This document shows positions 1 to 5,350 of a stretch of 7,024 bases of DNA, piece by piece (within the stretch, counting starts at the first letter, position 1; the number at the start of each line of letters is the position of its first letter). A program made the position numbers and the translations under genes. This DNA comes from Synergistaceae bacterium (GTDB lineage Bacteria > Synergistota > Synergistia > Synergistales > Aminobacteriaceae): positions 1 through 7,024 of the forward strand of contig JAISWV010000218.1 in assembly GCA_031270755.1 (NCBI GenBank), given 5' to 3'. Below the pieces are notes generated by a model that saw nothing but the letters and a program-made list of their open reading frames with translations, was not told where the DNA came from and searched no databases.

Positions 1-1
1 G

Positions 2-346
2 CACCCCGACTTCCTGGTCCTCTCGGGCAACGACGATCAGGCGTTCCACCTGGTGAACGCGGGAGGGCACGGCGTCGTCTCCGTTCTTTCGAACATCGCT
101 CCGAAGGAGACCTCCGACATGATGCGCGCCGCCCTGGCCGGCCGCGTAACGGAGGCCCGGGACCTGCACTTGAAGCTTTTTCCTTTGATGAAAAACCTGT
201 TCATGGAGACCAGTCCCATGCCGGTCAAGTACGCCGTCAGCAGGTTGGGCTACTGTGAAAACCGGCTGCGCCTCCCCCTGGTGGAGGCTTCAGAGAACTG
301 CATGGCCCAGATCAACAGCGATATGAAAGAGTGTCTGGGGGTTTGA
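2..346 (+). CDS. dapA: 4-hydroxy-tetrahydrodipicolinate synthase, C-terminal part (5' end outside window)
   Basis: DapA condenses pyruvate with L-aspartate-4-semialdehyde in the cytoplasm, the first committed step of diaminopimelate/lysine synthesis. The reading frame is open from base 2 and gives the last 114 residues of a protein that is normally about 290 long. Two stretches are diagnostic: LSGNDDQAFHLVNAGGHGV near the start, matching the late strands of the DapA TIM barrel (E. coli has LSGDDASALDF..GGHGVISV), and ETSPMPVKYA followed by LRLPL, matching the C-terminal NPIPVKWA...LRLP region. The catalytic lysine and tyrosine lie upstream of the window. The stop codon (344-346) is 2 bases before the asd start, so the two genes are surely co-transcribed, and Asd makes the substrate of DapA. 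Family assignment is firm; the start and any upstream operon partner (such as dapB) cannot be seen. Confidence 0.93.
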   Translation, partial: HPDFLVLSGNDDQAFHLVNAGGHGVVSVLSNIAPKETSDMMRAALAGRVTEARDLHLKLFPLMKNLFMETSPMPVKYAVSRLGYCENRLRLPLVEASENCMAQINSDMKECLGV

Positions 347-348
347 CC

Positions 349-1365
349 ATGCCGGGGGCCAACGTAGCGGTATTTGGCGCGACAGGCGCCGTGGGCGTCG
401 AGATGATCAAAATCCTGGAAGAGCGCTGCTTCCCCGTGGAAAATTTGCGCCTCTTGGCGTCCAGAGGCGGCCGAAGCGCGAAGTGGCGCGGTTGCAGCGT
501 CCCGGTGGAAGGGGTGGGCCCGTCAAGCTTCGAGGGCGTCCAGGTGGCGCTTTTTGCCGTGGAGGGCGACGTCAGCAGGGAATGGGCTCCGGCAGCGGTC
601 CGCAGCGGCGCCGTCGTCATCGACAACTCCAGTGCCTTCCGCATGGACCCGGAGGTTCCCCTGGTGGTGCCGGAGGTCAATGGGGAAGATATCGCCCGCC
701 ACAAGGGCATCATCGCGAACCCCAACTGCTCGACGATCATCGCGTTGGTTCCCCTTGCGCCTCTGCACCGGGCGGCGGGGATCTCGCGCCTGGTGGCGTC
801 CACCTACCAGGCCGTGAGCGGCGCGGGCAAGGCCGGCCTGGAGGAGCTGGAACGGCAGATCTGCGATTACGCCCAAGACAAAAGCAAGCCTTTGGGCGTA
901 TCCGCCTTTTCGTACCAGATCGCGTTCAACGTGATTCCCCACATTGACGCGTTCGACGAGGGCGGCTACACGAAAGAGGAACTGAAGATGCGGAACGAGT
1001 CGCGCAAGATCTTGCACGCTCCCGACCTGCGGGTGAGCTGTACCTGCGTCCGCGTACCGGTGCTGCGCAGCCACTCCGAGTCCTTGACGATCGAGACGGA
1101 ACGCCCCCTCTCCCCGGACCAGGCGCGGGCGATTCTGGAAGGAGCTCCCGGCGTGAAGGTGATCGATTCTCCGCCCGACAAGGCCTACCCCATGCCCCTT
1201 TTTGCCTCCGATCAAGACCTTATCCATGTGGGACGCATTCGTCGCGACGAGAGCCTCGAAGAGGGACGCAGCGGCCTCGTTCTGTGGGTTTCGGGAGACC
1301 AGCTCCGCAAGGGTGCAGCGACGAACGCCGTGCAGATTGCGGAGCGGGTCTGGAGTTCGAGATGA
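349..1365 (+). CDS. asd: aspartate-semialdehyde dehydrogenase
   Basis: Asd reduces L-aspartyl-4-phosphate with NADPH to aspartate-4-semialdehyde, the branch point to DAP/lysine, threonine and methionine. The protein is 338 residues, normal for the family. Visible motifs are the N-terminal nucleotide-binding loop GATGAVG (10-16), IDNSSAFR (91-98), the active-site NPNCSTI with Cys127, QAVSGAG with Gln154, and Arg235/His242 in RVPVLRSH. These correspond to the Cys-Gln-Arg-His set of the Gram-positive-type enzyme, in which the Arg-His spacing is also seven. The C-terminal HVGRIRRD and LRKGAATNAVQIAE segments are also typical. ATG 349 was chosen because a G-run (337-341) lies 7 bases upstream and the protein then begins directly before the Rossmann strand. 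A GTG at 331 in the same frame would overlap dapA and add six unconserved residues. The gene converges on the flavodoxin gene with about 93 bases between stops; I see no clear intrinsic terminator there. Confidence 0.96.
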   Translation: MPGANVAVFGATGAVGVEMIKILEERCFPVENLRLLASRGGRSAKWRGCSVPVEGVGPSSFEGVQVALFAVEGDVSREWAPAAVRSGAVVIDNSSAFRMDPEVPLVVPEVNGEDIARHKGIIANPNCSTIIALVPLAPLHRAAGISRLVASTYQAVSGAGKAGLEELERQICDYAQDKSKPLGVSAFSYQIAFNVIPHIDAFDEGGYTKEELKMRNESRKILHAPDLRVSCTCVRVPVLRSHSESLTIETERPLSPDQARAILEGAPGVKVIDSPPDKAYPMPLFASDQDLIHVGRIRRDESLEEGRSGLVLWVSGDQLRKGAATNAVQIAERVWSSR

Positions 1366-1458
1366 CATTGCCAAGCCGCTGAAAGAGCCTGCAGAGGGCC
1401 TTTCCCGTCGCGGTGCGATGTCTTCTGCGTGGATTTTTCGAGATTCCCGAGCGCTTTT

Positions 1459-1887
1459 TCAGGCGCTGGCGATTTTTTCTCCATAGGCGATGCATTCGGC
1501 GGAGCTGGCGTCGTCGGGGGTCTCGTGGACGGCGAGACCGTCGCCGATGAGCCGTGCGCCGGTCTCCCGGACCCGGTCCGCCCAGGTCCGCAGCCATTCC
1601 CCGTCGCCCCAGCCGTAAGAACCGAAAATAGCCACCTTTTTGCCCCCGAGCTTGGGCGCGGCGTCGGTGAAGAACGGCTCCATCTCGGCCTCTTCGATGG
1701 TCTCGACGCCCATGGAGGGCGAGCCGAAAGCGATGACGTCGTAGCCGCTCAACTCGTCCACTGACGCTTCGCCCACCGTCTTGCGCACAACCGAGGCGCC
1801 CTTGCCCGCCGCCCCCTTCTCGATCAACTCCGCGACCTTCTCGGTGTTGCCCGTACCCGACCAATACACGATGATTACCTTGGACAT
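1459..1887 (-). CDS. short-chain flavodoxin (Clostridium type)
   Basis: Flavodoxins are small cytoplasmic FMN proteins that carry one electron at low potential, often replacing ferredoxin when iron is scarce. The 142-residue product matches the short-chain clostridial type almost from end to end: phosphate-binding loop SGTGNTE (10-16) after strand VIIVYW, GSPSMG (55-60) followed by the acidic EEAEMEPFF, and GSYGWGDGEW (89-98), which contains the aromatic residue that stacks on the isoalloxazine ring. The start is ATG at 1885-1887, with a purine-rich Shine-Dalgarno AAGGGGG (complement of about 1896-1902) 8 bases upstream. The frame stays open far upstream without a stop, giving a longer theoretical ORF of 325 residues, but that extension has no family resemblance and overlaps the DUF3793 gene in another frame. 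It lies 92 bases downstream of the DUF3793 gene on the same strand and probably shares its promoter. Confidence 0.95.
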   Translation of the reverse strand: MSKVIIVYWSGTGNTEKVAELIEKGAAGKGASVVRKTVGEASVDELSGYDVIAFGSPSMGVETIEEAEMEPFFTDAAPKLGGKKVAIFGSYGWGDGEWLRTWADRVRETGARLIGDGLAVHETPDDASSAECIAYGEKIASA

Positions 1888-1979
1888 AGTGAAATCCCCC
1901 TTCGATAATGTCGTCCCGGCGATACCGGAACGGAATGCAAATATTCGAAAGACGCTTTTGCTTTTTGCGCCTTTCTTTT

Positions 1980-2621
1980 TTACGCCTCCCTCTGCTTCGC
2001 CGCGGCCGCCTTTCGGATCAACGACCATGCGACATTGTGTTCCACTCTTTGGAACAGTCGAAACGTTTCGCGGGCCCTGCCAACGTCGCCGTAAACCTTC
2101 CAATAACCGCACGCCAACGAACCTCTTCCCTGGTTTCGAATGAAGCCCTCCACGTCCTCCGGAGGGTAGCCGAGGAAAAGCCCGATTTCGTGAGGAAAAT
2201 CGTTTTTGAAGCGCTCTCCCAAGTGCTCCACGCAACGATCTACAGAGGGGATGCCTTGCCCGTAGCCCAAGGGCTCCAACATGGCCCAGGCCCTCCGCGC
2301 GAAAATCGCCCGAGCCAAAAGCTCTTTTTTGTAGAGCATGATAAGCACCCCGCTGTCCTCTCCCCTCATCCGGGAGGGAAACGTGAAGGCCTCCACCTTG
2401 AACTTGCGAAGCAACTCTTCCTTCCTGGAACCCCAAGTCGCGGCTACAGCGCCGTCCCCCACCCGGCGGAGGTTGATCAGGTTCCCAGGCTTCAACCCCA
2501 TAATCGTCGGCGCGGCAAAACAGGCAAGCAAAGATTCGATGTACTCGCCCGTTTCCTTGCTCTTAATCGAGGCCATAAACGTTTGTATGATATGCCCGCT
2601 CTCCTTCACCTGCTTCTCCAC
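1980..2621 (-). CDS. DUF3793 family protein, function unknown
   Basis: This 213-residue protein has no assigned reaction. It fits DUF3793 from recognisable segments: AAPTIMGLKPGNL (36-48, usually written CAPTL.G.KPA.L), the nearly invariant FPHEIGLFLGYPPEDVEGFI (142-161), and CGYWKVYGD (171-179). No signal peptide or membrane segment is visible, so it should be cytoplasmic. Cysteines occur at 34, near 129 and at 171. The GTG start at 2621 is supported by AGAAGG (complement of about 2630-2635) 7 bases upstream; an in-frame ATG at 2576 would give 198 residues and cannot be excluded. It sits directly upstream of a flavodoxin gene, in line with what I recall of this family often lying beside flavodoxins or iron-related genes in anaerobic Firmicutes. 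A role connected to flavodoxin or low-iron electron transfer is inference from position only. Confidence 0.88.
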   Translation of the reverse strand: MEKQVKESGHIIQTFMASIKSKETGEYIESLLACFAAPTIMGLKPGNLINLRRVGDGAVAATWGSRKEELLRKFKVEAFTFPSRMRGEDSGVLIMLYKKELLARAIFARRAWAMLEPLGYGQGIPSVDRCVEHLGERFKNDFPHEIGLFLGYPPEDVEGFIRNQGRGSLACGYWKVYGDVGRARETFRLFQRVEHNVAWSLIRKAAAAKQREA

Positions 2622-2705
2622 CTGCGCACCTTCTGAACCCGTTCTATCGAGTTTGCTTTGTCAATAAAAACATAAAGATAATTTTGTGTGTTTGATTTCG
2701 CCAAC

Positions 2706-2734
2706 ATGATAAAGGTCACAAAGAACCCTGTCAA
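2706..2734 (-). promoter_or_regulatory. sigma-70-type promoter for the DUF3793-flavodoxin unit
   Basis: On the minus strand a perfect -35 TTGACA (complement of 2729-2734) is followed after 17 bases by -10 TATCAT (complement of 2706-2711). Transcription should start near 2699, leaving a leader of about 78 bases before GTG 2621. A second, weaker set (TTGGCG, complement of 2699-2704, 18 bases, TATCTT, complement of 2675-2680) lies just downstream and could be an alternative promoter. Confidence 0.72.
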
Positions 2735-2846
2735 TAGAGATTCCCCATTTGCTCTTTATCTTGGATTTTAATTAGTGTTTGCAATGATTTAAGTCCAAAA
2801 TTGAAGATATTTGACAAAATTTCTCTCCAATCGTGCTTCACCCCCC

Positions 2847-2874
2847 TTGACAAGATATATTTTTGAGTTAGAAT
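2847..2874 (+). promoter_or_regulatory. strong sigma-70-type promoter, target unclear
   Basis: A consensus -35 TTGACA (2847-2852) is followed after 16 bases by -10 TAGAAT (2869-2874), with an A/T-rich spacer. The start would be near 2881. No good ORF begins within the next 150 bases; the nearest plus-strand coding remnant starts around 3146. The downstream hairpins suggest either a small RNA or a long structured leader. Another isolated TTGACA at 2811-2816 has no matching -10. Confidence 0.62.
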
Positions 2875-2921
2875 GTTTCCGTGAACAAACAAAAGAGCGA
2901 CGTGACAGGTTGCTTCTAGAT

Positions 2922-2945
2922 AACGCCCCCTCTTGTTCAGGCGTT
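2922..2945 (+). terminator. small terminator-like hairpin
   Basis: AACGCC (2922-2927) pairs perfectly with GGCGTT (2940-2945) around a 12-base loop, and the second arm runs into a T-run (2944-2948). This is a short intrinsic-terminator shape about 60 bases after the predicted start from the 2847 promoter. An alternative pairing of GAACAA (2883-2888) and GAG (2895-2897) with CTCTTGTTC (2930-2938) would compete with it. The stem is short, so confidence is modest. Confidence 0.38.
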
Positions 2946-2964
2946 TTTAACACCCCCAAAAGGG

Positions 2965-3003
2965 AAAGAGAGTGTGTGAGGACCCCCCTCCAAACTCTCT
3001 TTT
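2965..3003 (+). terminator. second terminator-like hairpin
   Basis: AAAGAGAGT (2965-2973) pairs with ACTCTCTTT (2994-3002), with an inner GAGG/CCTC stem (2978-2981 with 2987-2990) around five bases. A T-rich stretch (TTTTCTTTGTT, from about 3000) follows. The outer stem is AT-rich, so it may be a weak terminator or a leader structure. Confidence 0.35.
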
Positions 3004-3145
3004 CTTTGTTCCTTCGCATCTGTTGGGGGGATGTCCCAAGCAGCTCACTCGATTTTCGATTTTTGGTCGATGGTCGAACGTCGGGGGGCGAGTGTCGATT
3101 TCGCGAAAATGTGTTTTGATGTGTTGCATTCTGTGGGGTTTTTCT

Positions 3146-3690
3146 ATGCCAGTAACTTTCAATGTCACAGTAACCGACCCCGCGAAGCCATCTCTAAGCG
3201 TGGCCAGCAGGGAACGCCGCCGGTCACGAAAGGCGACGATGTGAGTGCCCCATCGACCTGGAGCAAGGTCCGCGCCGGAACCACCTACGGCCTCGTCATC
3301 CCCCTGACGAAGGAATTCATCGCGCACTTCGACGCAAATGGAGACGGCAGACTGACAGACGCCGAACTGGCCAGCGTCATGCCGGTCGTCAGCGCCCCCA
3401 ACGCCACGCTGACCGACTACGGTTGGGATGTGGAAGGGAGCTCCCTGCGCGTGGATCTGGACTTCGATCCAAAGGAGGGGCATACAGCGGACTGGTACAA
3501 AGGTGTACTCTTGGCGAACCTTACCGTAACCGGTGCCAATGAAGAAGCAGTACGCTACACCTTCGCGAACGGCGTCGAACTCGAAGATGTCAGCAACGTC
3601 CGCACCGGCGGCGGTGGCTGCGACGCCGGCGGCTCGTTCCTGGCCTTGCTGCTTCTGGCGCCCTTGGCCTTTCGCGGCAAAAAACGCTGA
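3146..3690 (+). pseudogene. remnant of a Synerg-CTERM surface protein with EF-hand loop, frameshifted and 5'-truncated
   Basis: The end of this frame encodes a Gly-rich stretch, GGGGCDAG (from 3607), a hydrophobic run and a basic GKKR end: the layout of the Synerg-CTERM sorting tail thought to direct exported proteins to the envelope in Synergistetes. Upstream, 3331-3366 encodes a canonical calcium loop, DANGDGRLTDAE, with Asp, Asn, Asp and Glu at positions 1, 3, 5 and 12, as in EF-hands and dockerins. From about 3225 to the stop (3688-3690) the protein-like frame is continuous (VPLVI-type strands, repeated aromatic/acidic beta-like segments). Before that, protein-like sequence (MPVTFNVTVTDPAKPSLSV, from ATG 3146) is in a different frame, consistent with loss of one base between about 3200 and 3225. 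No signal peptide precedes it in either frame, although a CTERM-tailed protein must be exported. GTG 3241 with AAAGG 7 bases upstream could still start a 149-residue product. Confidence 0.68.
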
Positions 3691-3710
3691 GCGACAACAC
3701 CACAAAAAAC

Positions 3711-3743
3711 CAGGGAGGCCCTATTAACGATCCTGCCTCCCTG
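3711..3743. terminator. perfect 9-bp hairpin, first of two tandem structures
   Basis: CAGGGAGGC (3711-3719) pairs perfectly with GCCTCCCTG (3735-3743) around 15 bases. The run of A before it (3704-3709) becomes a T-run after the stem on the minus strand, so the canonical terminator reading is for minus-strand transcription, though no minus-strand gene lies to the right. On the plus strand it may only reinforce the terminator at 3756-3790. Confidence 0.5.
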
Positions 3744-3755
3744 AATTTGAGTCAC

Positions 3756-3790
3756 AGGCTCCCTACCATGTTTAGGGGGCCTTCTTTTTT
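3756..3790 (+). terminator. intrinsic terminator after the Synerg-CTERM remnant
   Basis: AGGCTCCCTA (3756-3765) pairs with TAGGGGGCCT (3773-3782), ten pairs with one G-U, around a 7-base loop. It is followed at once by TCTTTTTT (3783-3790). This is a textbook rho-independent terminator for plus-strand transcription, 65 bases past the stop of the surface-protein remnant. Confidence 0.82.
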
Positions 3791-3818
3791 GCGCAGGTCC
3801 CCCGCGAACCGCTATAAT
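3789..3818 (+). promoter_or_regulatory. possible promoter before the transposase-like remnant
   Basis: A perfect -10 TATAAT (3813-3818) stands 18 bases after TTGCGC (3789-3794), in otherwise GC-rich sequence and just behind the terminator T-run. The -35 match is mediocre. It would give a transcript starting near 3825, 40 bases before ATG 3864. Confidence 0.3.
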
Positions 3819-3863
3819 AACCCCAAAGCTCGCCCTTCCCCCGCGGCCGTGGCGGGATATGGC

Positions 3864-4199
3864 ATGGAAATCTTGAACACGACGGGCGAACGGGATTACG
3901 ACAGAAAAGAAAGGCTGCTTATTCTTGAGTTTTCCAGAAGAATATTTCGGTTGAGCGACCCGAAGATAAGCCAGAAATTGAAGGAGGTCTACGAAATGCA
4001 AACAATACCGCTTCGTGAATACAGCATGCAGATCAAGAGAGAACTCGACAAAGAAGAAGGCAGAATGGAAGGCAGAGAAGAGGGGGAAGGGAAAAAAGCT
4101 TTCGAGATAGCACAAAGAATGCTTGCCCGCAATATGTCTGTCAGCGATATTATCGATTTGACGGGACTTGGCGAGAAGGAGATACTCGCGATCAAGTAA
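3864..4199 (+). pseudogene. C-terminal remnant, probably of an Rpn/PD-(D/E)XK-type transposase-nuclease protein
   Basis: The frame yields about 111 residues from ATG 3864. The middle is helical and charged (LEFSRRIFRLSDPKISQKL, then REYSMQIKRELDKEEGR). The end is a Gly-Arg/Glu-rich linker (GRMEGREEGEGKK) followed by a small helical module AQRMLARNMSVSDIIDLTGL ending in GEKEILAIK. This linker-plus-MSVxDI..LTGL ending is characteristic of the C-termini of Rpn (YhgA-like/PDDEXK_2) recombination-promoting nuclease and transposase-like proteins, which are usually about 300 residues. The N-terminal nuclease domain is absent: sequence before 3864 in this frame is proline-rich, contains the terminator and has no resemblance to the family. 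I therefore call it a truncated remnant. It could instead be a short standalone protein; the family call rests on pattern memory. Confidence 0.5.
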
Positions 4200-4220
4200 A
4201 GCCGCAAGGTTTGGATAGAC

Positions 4221-4250
4221 AGATACCGATCATCCCTAAAGGGGGTCTCT
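4221..4250. other. imperfect hairpin between the transposase-like remnant and rapZ
   Basis: AGATACC (4221-4227) pairs with GGTCTCT (4244-4250) with one mismatch, and CCC (4234-4236) with GGG (4241-4243) inside, leaving a six-base bulge. It is followed by a G-run, not a T-run, so it is not a canonical terminator. The rest of 4200-4443 holds a 13-base palindrome (TCGCCG-A-CGGCGA, 4312-4324) and the rapZ promoter candidate. Confidence 0.25.
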
Positions 4251-4374
4251 GGGGGGCAGCGAAGACGTAGTCTTGGAAATCACCGAGATTTGCGCGAACT
4301 TTTTTTCAATATCGCCGACGGCGACTCCATAGTTTCGTTATGCTTATAAAGAGCTATTTTGACTTTCTTGCCAC

Positions 4375-4403
4375 TTGCCTCTTGCCGCATCGAGCCTCAT
4401 AAT
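4375..4403 (+). promoter_or_regulatory. candidate promoter of the rapZ-yvcK-whiA cluster
   Basis: TTGCCT (4375-4380), 17 bases, then CATAAT (4398-4403). The start would fall near 4410, downstream of the upstream in-frame start candidates TTG 4375 and ATG 4402 of rapZ, which favours the later GTG 4444 as the real start. A TTGACT at 4359-4364 has no well-placed -10. Confidence 0.45.
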
Positions 4404-4428
4404 GAAAATCAGTGCGGCAATGCCGGAG

Positions 4429-4434
4429 CGGAGG
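4429..4434 (+). promoter_or_regulatory. Shine-Dalgarno that decides the rapZ start
   Basis: CGGAGG ends 9 bases before GTG 4444 and is the only good ribosome-binding site near the 5' end of rapZ. ATG 4402 and ATG 4420 lack one. Confidence 0.6.
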
Positions 4435-4443
4435 TGCGGGGGA

Positions 4444-5331
4444 GTGGAAAAACACGTGGAGACGGTTCGGCAGTGCGTGATCGTGACGGGGATGTCCGGC
4501 GCGGGCAAGACGACGACGCTGAAGGTCCTGGAGGACCAGGGATTTTTCGCGATAGACAATATTCCCCCGATGCTGCTGCCCCAGTTGTTTCATCTTTTGT
4601 CGGATCACAGAGCGGCCGTGCAGAAGGGGATCGCGGCCACCATCGACATTCGGAGCGAGCGCCTGCTGGACGACTTCGTCGCGGCCCTCTCTCTTTTGAA
4701 GAATTACACCAGCGTGAGGGTCCTCTTTTTGAACGCCACGGACGAGGTGCTGCTCAGCCGCTTCGAGCAAACCCGCCGCCGCCATCCTTTGGGAGATAAC
4801 CTCTCGATACGGGAAGGCATCCAGAGAGAACGGCTTTTGTTGACGCCGATTTTGGAAGACGCGGACGTGGTGATTGACACCTCGTTGATGGACCCCCAGC
4901 AAAACCGCAGGCGCCTGCTGGACGAGTTCAGCGACGCCTCGGGGGTGGGGGTGTCGCTGCTCCTGACTTCCTTCGGGTTCAAATACGGCGTCCCCCAGGA
5001 CTGCAACTATGTTTTCGACGTTCGTTTCGTCCCCAACCCATTTTACGTCGCGGAGCTGAAATCCCTCTCGGGCAAGGACGAGGCGGTAAAAAAATACCTG
5101 GAGTCCTTCGTGGAAACCAGGGAGTTCATGGACGCCTGCACCCGTTTTTTGGACTTCGTCATTCCCCGCTACCTGGATACGGGCAAGGCGCAGCTCCACG
5201 TCGCCATCGGCTGCACCGGCGGGCGGCACCGCTCCGTGGCCCTGGCGGAGTGGCTCTTCGCGCGCTATCGGGACACGGCTGGGGGTATTGCCCTCAACCA
5301 CAGAGACGTCGCCAGAGTGCAGGCGTTTTGA
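4444..5331 (+). CDS. rapZ: RapZ/YvcJ family nucleotide-binding protein
   Basis: RapZ (YvcJ in Bacillus) is a cytoplasmic nucleotide-binding protein. In E. coli its C-terminal domain binds small RNA and controls glucosamine-6-phosphate supply; in Gram-positive bacteria it hydrolyses nucleotides and its RNA role is unclear. The 295-residue product is of family length. Motifs are the Walker A loop GMSGAGKT (16-23), IDNIPP soon after, VVIDTS (142-147), SFGFKYG and DVRFVPNP (192-199) at the start of the C-terminal domain, and GCTGGRHRSV (256-265), the hallmark basic loop of that domain. GTG 4444 is chosen on its Shine-Dalgarno and on the usual short N-terminus before the Walker strand; longer starts at TTG 4375, ATG 4402 or ATG 4420 are possible and would add up to 23 residues. 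yvcK follows after 19 bases and whiA after that, the order conserved in many bacteria. Confidence 0.95.
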   Translation: MEKHVETVRQCVIVTGMSGAGKTTTLKVLEDQGFFAIDNIPPMLLPQLFHLLSDHRAAVQKGIAATIDIRSERLLDDFVAALSLLKNYTSVRVLFLNATDEVLLSRFEQTRRRHPLGDNLSIREGIQRERLLLTPILEDADVVIDTSLMDPQQNRRRLLDEFSDASGVGVSLLLTSFGFKYGVPQDCNYVFDVRFVPNPFYVAELKSLSGKDEAVKKYLESFVETREFMDACTRFLDFVIPRYLDTGKAQLHVAIGCTGGRHRSVALAEWLFARYRDTAGGIALNHRDVARVQAF

Positions 5332-5350
5332 CGAACTGGCGGGTGTTTTG

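Larger units (their letters stand above)
2622..3145. other. AT-rich gene-poor region with divergent promoters and hairpins
   Basis: About 520 bases without a convincing gene. Composition drops sharply to AT-rich between about 2640 and 2880. The stretch contains the minus-strand promoter of the DUF3793 unit, a plus-strand promoter at 2847-2874, hairpins at 2922-2945 and 2965-3002, and further inverted repeats (CACTCG 3046-3051 with CGAGTG 3089-3094; the palindrome TTTCGCGAAA at 3099-3108). Small ORFs on both strands here have no family resemblance, no good ribosome-binding sites and odd composition, so I do not call them. Confidence 0.6.

Noticed and set aside
523..1374. 283-residue minus-strand ORF antisense to asd
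   Set aside because: Shadow ORF with no recognisable domain; asd is unmistakable on the plus strand.
1366..1480. Possible terminator between asd and the flavodoxin gene (AGCGC 1450-1454 with GCGCT 1463-1467, T-run further on)
   Set aside because: Only five pairs, the arm lies inside the flavodoxin coding end, and the T-run is separated from the stem by several bases.
1459..2436. Long N-terminal extension of the flavodoxin frame (325 residues)
   Set aside because: Flavodoxin has its own ATG and strong Shine-Dalgarno at 1887; the extension overlaps the DUF3793 gene and is not protein-like.
2789..3119. Small ORFs on both strands (76 and 102 residues)
   Set aside because: No family resemblance, no good ribosome-binding sites, and they overlap the promoter and hairpins.
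3146..3240. Programmed -1 frameshift in the surface-protein remnant
   Set aside because: No slippery heptamer or downstream stimulatory structure seen near 3200-3225; simple base loss is more likely.
4312..4324. Palindrome TCGCCG-A-CGGCGA
   Set aside because: Loop of one base cannot form a hairpin; could be an operator, but a single short GC palindrome in a GC-rich genome is weak evidence.
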